Positions 27,492 through 34,246 of a stretch of 64,000 bases of DNA are shown here, in pieces. The DNA comes from Streptomyces spiramyceticus. Lineage in GTDB: Bacteria > Actinomycetota > Actinomycetes > Streptomycetales > Streptomycetaceae. The position numbers and the translations under genes are program-made. Below the pieces are notes generated by a model. It saw only the letters and a program-made list of their open reading frames with translations. It did not search any database and was not told the origin of the DNA. The stretch covers positions 1,563,001 to 1,627,000 of the forward strand of contig NZ_JARBAX010000001.1 of assembly GCF_028807635.1 (NCBI RefSeq), written 5' to 3'. Position 1 is the first letter of the stretch. The number at the start of each line of letters is the position of its first letter.

Positions 27492-27527
27492 CGACAGCCC
27501 CGCCGGAACCGTCCGGCGGGGCTGTCG
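27492..27527 (-). terminator. Hairpin terminator beyond the transporter remnant
   Basis: CGACAGCCCCGCCGGA at 27492-27507 and TCCGGCGGGGCTGTCG at 27512-27527 form a perfect 16-bp stem with a four-base loop. It is downstream of the leftward transporter remnant and upstream of the inhibitor gene. Confidence 0.85.
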
Positions 27528-27544
27528 TACGCACCGGGTTGACG

Positions 27545-27883
27545 TCAGATGCGGGCTCCGCCCGCACCCTCCCCCAAACTCCGTCCGGTGGGACCCCCAG
27601 CGTTCGCGCCGCGCTTCGTCAGCGTGGCGACCAGCGCCGCGACGACCGCGACCACGCCGGCGACGGTGAAGGCCAGGCCCATGCCCGACACGAACGTGTC
27701 ATGCGCGACCGAGGTGATCGCCTCGTCGACCGGCTGCGGAGCCTTCGGCGGGACCGGGGCGCCGCCCGTCTCGATCACGGTGGAGGCCTGGTCGAGCTGC
27801 GCGGGCGTGAGCGGCGGCAGCTTCGCGTCGGCCCAGTTCGCTGGCAGGTCGTTGTCGACCCTGGTGGCCATTACGGCGCCCAG
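27545..27883 (-). pseudogene. C-terminal remnant of an MFS drug transporter
   Basis: About 113 codons. From LGAVMATRVDN onward the text resembles the last periplasmic loop and final helix (GLAFTVAGVVAVVAALVATLTKR) of 14-helix DHA2 efflux pumps. Homology begins abruptly near 27883, leaving no start or first thirteen helices. The last codons before the stop (GGPTGRSLGEGAGG) come from a short repeat element. The downstream terminator is intact, so this looks like the tail left after a large deletion. Confidence 0.75.
27564..27603 (-). repeat. Variant of the palindromic mini-element
   Basis: CTCCCCCAAACTC through GGTGGGACCCCCAG shares its ends with the copies at 2428 and 37188 (CCCCCAA-CT and ACCCCCA) but has a different, shorter loop (CGTCCGG). 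It forms the 3' end of the transporter remnant coding sequence. Confidence 0.55.
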
Positions 27884-27892
27884 TGGGGGCAG

Positions 27893-28015
27893 AGCGAGGA
27901 TGTCAGCATCGAGTCGATCAGGGCACTGACCGAGCTCTACCGGGACCACCTCGAACCGGCGCTCGCGGCCGACTGGCGCACTCCGGCGCGCGAGCCGGTT
28001 GTACACAAAGCGTGA
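27893..28015 (+). pseudogene. Possible 3' fragment of an unknown gene
   Basis: An open frame from about 27893 encodes ESIRALTELYRDHLEPALA and ends with a TGA at 28013-28015. It reads opposite to the transporter remnant and starts where that homology stops, which would fit the 3' tail of a second gene joined at a deletion point. I do not recognise the family, and chance coding is possible. Confidence 0.25.
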
Positions 28016-28102
28016 ACAGGCCTTCACCACCGCCCGTTTGAAACGTGATCTGAGTCACGGTCTTCGCGGCGAGCCTCCCGCGTCTCCTAGGGTGGCTCGA
28101 TA

Positions 28103-29314
28103 GTGACTTCCTTCGACTCCTCCCCCACCCTCAACGCATGGCGCGCGCTGATCGCTCTCGCCGTGGTGTTCGTCCTGCTGGCGACCTCCGGATGGACGGC
28201 GATACGCCACCACAAGGACGAATCCGATCCGCTCGGGGCATCGCTCGCCGCCTGGGCCCGGGGCGGCATCGACGGCCGCGAGCTGCCGGAGGCCGGGTCG
28301 GCGCCCGACCGGCTCGCCCGCTTCTTCGCCTCCCTCACCGCGACGCAACGGGGCCGGCTCGTCGACCGCTACCCGCTGGTCGTCGGCAACATGAACGGCG
28401 CCCCGCTCACTCTGCGCTACCGCGCCAACCACCGTGCCCTCGGCGAGGCGCGCACAGTCGAGCTGCAGCGCATGCACGACAAACGGCTGACCCCGGAAGG
28501 CCGCATGGCGGCGGACCGCAGGATGCACCGGTTCGCGTCGCTCATGAACGGCGACCGGCAGATCCTGGCCTTCGACCCCGCGGGTTCCGGCCAGGTCGCC
28601 GAGGTCTTCGGCGACCTCGGGCGCGCGCAGCGGGTCTCGGTCGTCGTCCCCGGCGTGGACACCAATGTGGTGAATTTCGAGCGGACACGCCGCAAGTACA
28701 CCGCCCCCGTCGGCATGGCGAAATCGCTGTACGCCGCCGAGCGTGCGGCAGCGCCCCGTACCCGTATCGCCGTCATCGCCTGGGCCGACTACACCTCGCC
28801 CTCCGGTGTCGGCATGGACGCGGCCATCGGCAAGCTCGCCAGGGACGGCTCCAAGCGGCTCACCTCGCTCGTGCGGGCGCTGCCCGGTGACTCGAAGGTG
28901 TCCCTCTTCTGCCACAGCTACGGCTCCGTGGTCTGCGGCGTCGCCGCCCCCGAACTGCCGTCGCGCGTCTCCGACATCGCGGTCGCCGGCAGTCCCGGAA
29001 TGCGGGTCGACAGCGCCAAGCAGCTGCGCACCGGGGCTCGCGTGTGGGCCACCCGGGACGGCGACGACTGGATCCAGGGTGTGCCGTATCTGGCGGTCGG
29101 CGGGCTCGGTCACGGCGCGGACCCGGTGACACCGGAGTTCGGTGCCCGGGTCTTCTCCGCAGCCCGCGCAGTCGGACACACCGGCTATTTCGAGCCGGGC
29201 ACCGAGAGCCTCAGCAACTTCGCCGGGATAGGCGTCGGCTCGTACGGCACGGTGAGCTGTGCGGGCGGCAGCGGGGCCTGCCGGAGTGGAATTTCCGGCG
29301 GGGAAGCGACCTGA
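28103..29314 (+). CDS. DUF1023 alpha/beta hydrolase, paralog 1
   Basis: 403 aa from a GTG, with one N-terminal helix (LIALAVVFVLLATSGW), so the protein is membrane-anchored or exported. LVVGNMNGAPLTLRYRAN and the nucleophile elbow FCHSYGSVVCG (Ser272) match DUF1023 hydrolases; the Asp may be in the RVWATRDGDDWI region and the His in GHTGYFEPGTESL. It is a paralog of the protein at 33227-34246, with the same block order. Substrate unknown. It lies upstream of the DUF4429 and two-component genes in the same direction. Confidence 0.85.
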   Translation: MTSFDSSPTLNAWRALIALAVVFVLLATSGWTAIRHHKDESDPLGASLAAWARGGIDGRELPEAGSAPDRLARFFASLTATQRGRLVDRYPLVVGNMNGAPLTLRYRANHRALGEARTVELQRMHDKRLTPEGRMAADRRMHRFASLMNGDRQILAFDPAGSGQVAEVFGDLGRAQRVSVVVPGVDTNVVNFERTRRKYTAPVGMAKSLYAAERAAAPRTRIAVIAWADYTSPSGVGMDAAIGKLARDGSKRLTSLVRALPGDSKVSLFCHSYGSVVCGVAAPELPSRVSDIAVAGSPGMRVDSAKQLRTGARVWATRDGDDWIQGVPYLAVGGLGHGADPVTPEFGARVFSAARAVGHTGYFEPGTESLSNFAGIGVGSYGTVSCAGGSGACRSGISGGEAT

Positions 29315-29400
29315 CGCGCGTAGATCGTCGCGGCGGCCCTCAGCATCGCGCGGGGCTCCGAGGGGCGACGCGCGGGCGCACGCCGCATACGATGAGCCGC

Positions 29401-30297
29401 ATGGGTGATGTGCTGGCCGGAATTCATGCCACCTGGGAGTTCGAAAGCGACTCCGTGCTCATCCGCTTCGAACGGGGGATCCGCACGCCGAAGCTGTTCC
29501 AGGCGATCGGTGAGCGACGTGTCCCGCACGAGGCGCTGGCGTCGGTGACCCTGACGCCGGGGAAGCGCGGCACAGTCGTTCTGCACGCGACCCCAAGACC
29601 GGGCGCCGACCCGCTGATGGAGGCTGCGGCCGGACAGCTGCGGGACGGCTCCGACCCGTACCGGCTGGTGCTGCCCGCCGAGCGCGAGACGCTCGCCGAG
29701 TACTACGCCGACGAACTGCGTGCCCTCCTCGTGCCCGAGGCGAAGGTGCCCGCCGAGAAGTTCCTGGTGCCCGCGCCCGAGGCGCCGCTGCACTTCAAGG
29801 CGTACGACGGGAAGGCGTCCTTCGACGGGTCGCACGTCTCCTTCCGCTGGTTCTGGACTGGGGCGTCGTCCGCGAAGTGGAAAGCGGGCGACCAGAGCTT
29901 CCCCGTCCAGGACCTGCACGGCGTGGAGTGGCGCTCCCCCGACATCTTCGACGGCTACCTGCGGCTGCTGCGGCGCGCTGACACCGGAAATGGCGGAGTC
30001 AGCGCGCCGCAGCCGGCCCAGGCCGACCAGGACCCGGCTGCCGTCGTCTTCGGCCTCGGATACGGGCCGGTGCACGAATCCCTGCCGTTCGCCGCGGCGG
30101 TCCTCGGCGCCGTGCGGAGCGGGAGCGCGGCCCCCGTGGACGCGGTGCCCGTCGAGGCCGTGCGCGTCGCGCACGGGCGGCGCGACCCCGCGGACATCGC
30201 CGAGCGGATACGGCACCTCGGCGATCTGCACCAGGCCGGTCTCGTCACCGACGAGGAGTTCAGCGCGAAGAAGGCGGAACTGCTCGCGGAGCTGTGA
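29401..30297 (+). CDS. DUF4429 domain protein with SHOCT tail
   Basis: 298 aa from ATG 29401. HATWEFESDSVLIRFERGIRTPKL and the repeated FKAYDGKASFDGSHVSFRW show two DUF4429 beta domains (about 5-110 and 125-215), and the C-terminus IAERIRHLGDLHQAGLVTDEEFSAKKAELLAEL is a SHOCT helix pair, a short oligomerisation or membrane-proximal motif. Function unknown. The stop codon begins a four-unit 15-bp tandem repeat. Confidence 0.85.
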   Translation: MGDVLAGIHATWEFESDSVLIRFERGIRTPKLFQAIGERRVPHEALASVTLTPGKRGTVVLHATPRPGADPLMEAAAGQLRDGSDPYRLVLPAERETLAEYYADELRALLVPEAKVPAEKFLVPAPEAPLHFKAYDGKASFDGSHVSFRWFWTGASSAKWKAGDQSFPVQDLHGVEWRSPDIFDGYLRLLRRADTGNGGVSAPQPAQADQDPAAVVFGLGYGPVHESLPFAAAVLGAVRSGSAAPVDAVPVEAVRVAHGRRDPADIAERIRHLGDLHQAGLVTDEEFSAKKAELLAEL

Positions 30298-30342
30298 CTC
30301 GCGGGACTGCGCCTCGCGGAACTGTGACCCGCGGAGCTGTGA
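30283..30342 (+). repeat. Four 15-bp tandem repeats across a stop codon
   Basis: CTCGCGGAGCTGTGA is repeated four times with few changes (from 30283, 30298, 30313 and 30328). The first copy encodes the last residues and stop of the DUF4429 protein; the other three extend past it. The pattern looks like duplication of the gene end. Confidence 0.9.
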
Positions 30343-30351
30343 GCGGGGCGT

Positions 30352-30394
30352 GTCATACCGGGGTATGAGGTCTGCTTCCGGACCCCGGTATGAC
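30352..30394. promoter_or_regulatory. Inverted-repeat operator before two-component genes
   Basis: GTCATACCGGGGT at 30352-30364 and ACCCCGGTATGAC at 30382-30394 are exact inverted repeats 30 bp apart centre to centre. The left one lies within the palindrome TCATACCGGGGTATGA (30353-30368). The site is 38 bp before the kinase start, so it is a good candidate for binding by the co-encoded NarL-type regulator. A terminator for the preceding gene is the alternative. Confidence 0.6.
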
Positions 30395-30431
30395 GCGCCG
30401 GCGGGGGTCGGCTGCCTACGCTGACCGAGCC

Positions 30432-31751
30432 ATGACCGAACCTTCCGCTCCCCCGCCCCCCTCCGACGGCCTGATCACCGCCGGACGCCGCAACATGCAC
30501 GCCCTCGCCCACGCCGTGAGCCACCCCTCGCACGCGCCGACCCCCCTGTTCGCCGACGCCCCACGCCGCTGGCAGCGGCTCCTGGCGTACGCCGCGGTGC
30601 TCGCGCTCACAGCCACGCTGCTGCCCGTCACCATTTCGGTCCTCGCCAACGACTACGCCGTGCCGGGCGGTCTCGCCGGGGCCATCGCCGCCGCGCAGGC
30701 GCTTCCGCTGCTGATGATCGGCCACCGGCCGCTCCAGGCGTGGTGGATCATCTTTCCCGCCGATGCCGTCGGGAGTCTTTTCCTGCTCGACGGTCTCGGC
30801 AAGGACGACATCTGGCCGTGGAGCCCGCCCGTCATCGTCGGCTACCTCTTCCTGATGCTCGCGCTGGCGCTGCGCGAGACGCGCCGGACGCTGATCGGGG
30901 TCTGGCTCGTCACCTGCCTCGTCGGCCTCCTCCTCGGCACGCTCTTCCCCGCGGAGACCGACGGCACGGACGTGCTGATGATCGTGCTGAGCGCGGTGGT
31001 CCTGGTGATCGGCGGCGCGCTGCGCGAGCGCGGCGACGTACAGCGGCGGCTGGTCGAGCAGGAGACCATCAGCGAGGCGGAGCGCTCCCGGCGCACACTG
31101 CTTGAGGAACGGACACGCATCGCACGCGAGTTGCACGATGTCGTCGCCCATCACATGTCCGTCATCACCGTCCAGGCCGACTCCGCGCCGTACCGGGTCG
31201 GGGGTCTCTCGCCCGAAGTCCAGGACGAGTTCGCCTCGATCGCGACCAGCGCGCGGGAGTCGCTGACCGAGATGCGGCGGCTCCTCGCGGTGCTGCGCAG
31301 CGAGGACGCCACCGGCGAACTGGCCCCGCAGCCGGGCCTCGACCGGCTCCAGCAGCTCGTCGAAGCGACGGTACGGGCCGGGGTGCCGGCCGAACTGTCC
31401 CTCGCCGCGGGCCTCTCCGACCCGGGTCAACTGCCGCAGGCCGTCGACCTGTCGGCGTACCGCATCGTGCAGGAAGCCCTGGCCAACGTGGTGCGGCACG
31501 CGCCGGGGGCCACTACGCGGGTGTCGGTCTCCTCGGACGGCACCGACCTGATCGTCCTCGTCGTCAACGGGCCCGCCGCGGGCCGCACAGCGCCGGTGGA
31601 GGCGAGCGGGGCGGGCGGTCACGGGCTGGTCGGGATGCGTGAGCGCGTACGGTTGACCGGCGGCAAGCTGGACACCGGTCCGCTGCCGGACGGCGGCTTC
31701 CGGGTCGCCGCCCGGCTTCCCATCGGCGCGAAGGAGTCCTCCTCCCCATGA
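30432..31751 (+). CDS. NarL-class sensor histidine kinase
   Basis: 439 aa from ATG 30432. About five N-terminal helices (50-200) form a membrane sensor without a large external loop. The HisKA_3 dimerisation box is EERTRIARELHDVVAHHMS with the phospho-acceptor His235, followed by a HATPase domain (YRIVQEALANVVRHAP, and GHGLVGMRERVRLTGG). The stop overlaps the response regulator start by 4 bp (ATGA). The signal is unknown; autoregulation through the upstream inverted repeat is suggested by position. Confidence 0.93.
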   Translation: MTEPSAPPPPSDGLITAGRRNMHALAHAVSHPSHAPTPLFADAPRRWQRLLAYAAVLALTATLLPVTISVLANDYAVPGGLAGAIAAAQALPLLMIGHRPLQAWWIIFPADAVGSLFLLDGLGKDDIWPWSPPVIVGYLFLMLALALRETRRTLIGVWLVTCLVGLLLGTLFPAETDGTDVLMIVLSAVVLVIGGALRERGDVQRRLVEQETISEAERSRRTLLEERTRIARELHDVVAHHMSVITVQADSAPYRVGGLSPEVQDEFASIATSARESLTEMRRLLAVLRSEDATGELAPQPGLDRLQQLVEATVRAGVPAELSLAAGLSDPGQLPQAVDLSAYRIVQEALANVVRHAPGATTRVSVSSDGTDLIVLVVNGPAAGRTAPVEASGAGGHGLVGMRERVRLTGGKLDTGPLPDGGFRVAARLPIGAKESSSP

Positions 31752-32422
31752 CCATCCGCGTGATCATCGTCGACGACCAGGCCATGGTGCGGGCGGGGTT
31801 CGCCGCGCTGCTCTCGGCGCAGAGCGACATCGACGTGGTGGGCGAGGCGCCGGACGGGCGGCAGGGGGTCGACGTCAGCCGGTCCACGCATCCCGACGTG
31901 GTCCTCATGGACGTCCGGATGCCTGAGATGGACGGGCTGGCCGCGGCGCGCGAGCTGCTGGATCCGCCGGTGGGCGTCGTGCACCGGCCGAAGGTGCTGA
32001 TGCTCACCACCTTCGACGTGGACGATTACGTGTACGAGGCGCTGCGCGCCGGGGCGTCCGGCTTCCTATTGAAGGACGCGCCGCCCGCGGACCTGATCTC
32101 GGCGGTACGGGTGGTGGCGGCCGGGGAAGCGCTGCTGGCGCCGTCGGTGACGCGGCGTCTGATCGCCGACTTCGCCCGCCGGCGACCGGCTCCGCGCCGG
32201 GACCCCTCGCTGCGGCTCAACGGGCTTACGCCGCGCGAGACGGAGGTCCTGGAGCTGATTGCCCGGGGCCTGTCGAACCAGGAGATCGCGGGGCGGTTGG
32301 TGCTGGCAGAGCAGACGGTAAAGACGCACATCGGGCGCGTCCTGGCGAAACTCGACCTGCGGGACCGGGCGCAGGCGGTGGTCTTCGCGTACGAGTCGGG
32401 GTTGGTGTCGCCGGGGTCGTAG
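31748..32422 (+). CDS. NarL/LuxR-family response regulator
   Basis: 224 aa. Receiver domain with IIVDDQAMVRAGF, phospho-accepting Asp55 in VVLMDVRMPEMDG, and Lys in GFLLKDAPP; C-terminal LuxR helix-turn-helix LTPRETEVLELIARGLSNQEIAGRLVLAEQTVKTHIGRVL. It is translationally coupled to the kinase. By family it binds as a dimer to inverted repeats, such as that at 30352-30394. The insertion LDPPVGVVHRPK between the beta4 and alpha4 elements is common in actinobacterial members. Confidence 0.93.
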   Translation: MTIRVIIVDDQAMVRAGFAALLSAQSDIDVVGEAPDGRQGVDVSRSTHPDVVLMDVRMPEMDGLAAARELLDPPVGVVHRPKVLMLTTFDVDDYVYEALRAGASGFLLKDAPPADLISAVRVVAAGEALLAPSVTRRLIADFARRRPAPRRDPSLRLNGLTPRETEVLELIARGLSNQEIAGRLVLAEQTVKTHIGRVLAKLDLRDRAQAVVFAYESGLVSPGS

Positions 32423-32516
32423 CGGGATTCGCGCCGGTGCGCTGCCGGGGGCGCGCTGCCGGGGGCGGGACGCTGCGGGGCCTGTGGTGGTGCCGGGGGC
32501 CGGGGCCTACGGGAGC

Positions 32517-32608
32517 GGCATTCGGGACTGCATGATTTAGCTGCGATCCCGGGTCACCGAAAGCCCTCCCGGCGTCCCGCGCACAAATCACGTTTTACGT
32601 CCCGAACA
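32517..32608 (+). repeat. Left inverted module (92 bp)
   Basis: Two conserved blocks, A at 32517-32545 (starts GGCATTCGGGACTGC) and B at 32579-32608 (starts GCGCACAAATCACG), enclose a 33-bp core at 32546-32578. The whole module recurs in opposite orientation at 32887-32978 with A and B almost unchanged but an unrelated core of identical length. No coding frame is plausible. Confidence 0.9.
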
Positions 32609-32730
32609 CCCCTCCCTACGGCCCCGTCCCCCTCCCGTACGTCGCCAACACCGACCGGCGCCGGTCGACGGCGCCGGTCGACGGCAAGGCTGAACAGGGG
32701 TGGCACCCCCGGCGAGCGGGGCCGGATGGA

Positions 32731-32898
32731 CCACCGGCGCGAGGGGGCGGGACGCGCAGGGGACGCTGTTCGGGACGTGCTGTGCCTGCCCGGGGGACAA
32801 CCCCCGGACCCCCGGCCGAAACCCCGCCAGGCAACCGGCGTCGGCACCACCCACCGGCGCGAGGGGGCGGGACGCGCAGGGGGCGCTGTTCGGGACGT
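32731..32898 (+). repeat. 48-bp direct repeats with 120-bp period
   Basis: The block starting CCACCGGCGCGAGGGGGCGG occurs at 32731-32778 and again at 32851-32898 with one substitution. The spacing is exactly 120 bp. The end of each block (TGTTCGGGACGT) is the beginning of conserved block B of the right module, so the right module and the direct repeats interlock. Confidence 0.9.
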
Positions 32899-32978
32899 AA
32901 AGCGTGATTTGTGCGCCAGTTACTGGCCTCGCACACGCAGCCCCCGCACCGCAGCTAAATCATGCAGTCCCGAATGGC
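32887..32978 (-). repeat. Right inverted module (92 bp)
   Basis: Reverse-complement partner of 32517-32608: block B at 32887-32916 (29 of 30 positions), a 33-bp core at 32917-32949 and block A at 32950-32978 (28 of 29 positions). Its core has its own small palindrome (GCCAGTAACTGGC) and does not resemble the left core. Confidence 0.9.
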
Positions 32979-33008
32979 GCCCCCGGAGCGGCCCGACCCC
33001 GCACGGGG

Positions 33009-33099
33009 CCCACCCGGCGCAAGCCAAGCCCCGCACACCGCCCACCGGCGCCAGCCAACCCCGCAAGGACCCACCCGGCGCAAGCGAAACCCCGCGCGG
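33009..33099. repeat. Three 29-32 bp tandem repeats
   Basis: Units at 33009, 33041 and 33070 share CCCACCCGGCGCAAGC and then AACCCCGC-type endings. The CCACCGGCGC part also occurs in the 48-bp direct repeats to the left. It is noncoding DNA upstream of the second DUF1023 gene. Confidence 0.8.
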
Positions 33100-33226
33100 G
33101 ATCAACTACCCCCACCCCTACCCAAGTAGCACCCCCGACTTGGCTCCCCGGTGTGACGCCCCCGCCCGCGTCGTCTTCCTACCTTCCTCTCCGCCAGCCA
33201 CTGGACGAGAAAAGGGAGACGGAATC

Positions 33227-34246
33227 ATGCGCCGCTACAAGAGGACCCTGGTTGCCGTCGCGCTCGCGACCACCGTCGTTGCGGGCACGGCGGGCTGGGC
33301 CTCCGGGAATGCGCAGGAGGCCGTCACCGGCCCACCCCCCGGCAGCTCCGCCTGGCGCGCAGAAGGGCTGCCCGACCCCGCAGCCAGCACGCCGGAACAA
33401 GTCGCCCACTTCTTCGCCGGGTTGAGCCAGAACCGTCGGCAGGACCTCGCCCGCCGCCACCCGCTCGTCGTCGGCAACCTCGACGGCGCCCCCGTGGAGC
33501 TCCGGTACGAGGCCAACTCCCGCGCCGCGCAGGCCGAGGGCTTCGACCGTCTCGCGAAGCCGGGCCGCCAGATCCTCGCGTTCGACCCGCGCGTCCGTGG
33601 CCAAGTCGCCGAGGTGTACGGCGATTTGGGCGAGGCGGAGCACGTGGCTGTTGTTGTCCCCGGCTCCGACATAGATGCCAGGACCTTCGACCGTACGAAC
33701 GACGTGTACGGCACCCCGGCCGGCATGGCGAAGTCCCTCTACGACTCGACGAAGAGCCACCGCACCGCCGTGATCGCCTGGGCCGGCTACACCACCCCCG
33801 TCGGCGTAGGCATCGACGCCGCCACCGGCGACCTCGCCGAGGCGGGCGCCGAACGCCTGGCACGGCTGACGGACGGCCTCGATGCCACCGGCGCCCCGGA
33901 CCCTGCCGTGTTCTGCCACAGCTACGGCTCGGTGGTCTGCGGCCTCGCCGCGCCCCGCCTGGACGCCGCCGATGTCGTCGCGCTGGGTTCCCCCGGGATG
34001 CGGGTCGCCGACGTCGACGACATGCACACCGACGCGCGGGTGTGGGCGGCGAAGGACCCCTCCGACTGGATCTCCAAGGTCCCGAACGTCGAGTTCGCGG
34101 GCCTGGGGCACGGCACCGACCCCACCGAACCCGCCTTCGGTGCCCGCCGCGTACCGGCCGACAACGCCGAAGGCCACACCGGCTACTTCGTCCCCGGCAC
34201 CGAATCCCTGCGTACCTTCGCCGCCATCACCGTGGGAGAGCTGTGA
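33227..34246 (+). CDS. DUF1023 alpha/beta hydrolase, paralog 2, exported
   Basis: 339 aa, ATG with AAGGGAG upstream. A signal sequence or anchor (RTLVAVALATTVVAGTAGWASG) precedes LVVGNLDGAPVELRYEAN, VVVPGSDID, the nucleophile FCHSYGSVVCG (Ser232) and GHTGYFVPGTESL. Same block order as paralog 1, but a shorter middle. Its last codon shares one base with the start of the acyltransferase (TGATG), so the two are coupled. This suggests an envelope-modifying pair; the substrate is not known. Confidence 0.85.
   Translation: MRRYKRTLVAVALATTVVAGTAGWASGNAQEAVTGPPPGSSAWRAEGLPDPAASTPEQVAHFFAGLSQNRRQDLARRHPLVVGNLDGAPVELRYEANSRAAQAEGFDRLAKPGRQILAFDPRVRGQVAEVYGDLGEAEHVAVVVPGSDIDARTFDRTNDVYGTPAGMAKSLYDSTKSHRTAVIAWAGYTTPVGVGIDAATGDLAEAGAERLARLTDGLDATGAPDPAVFCHSYGSVVCGLAAPRLDAADVVALGSPGMRVADVDDMHTDARVWAAKDPSDWISKVPNVEFAGLGHGTDPTEPAFGARRVPADNAEGHTGYFVPGTESLRTFAAITVGEL

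Noticed and set aside
32554..32936. Short open frames inside the inverted-repeat region
   Set aside because: They lie on repeats, have no ribosome sites and their composition follows the DNA repeats.
32517..32978. Intact insertion sequence bounded by the inverted modules
   Set aside because: The interval is under 500 bp and holds no transposase frame.
33009..33099. CRISPR array
   Set aside because: Units are directly adjacent, of unequal length and without unique spacers; no cas genes are present.
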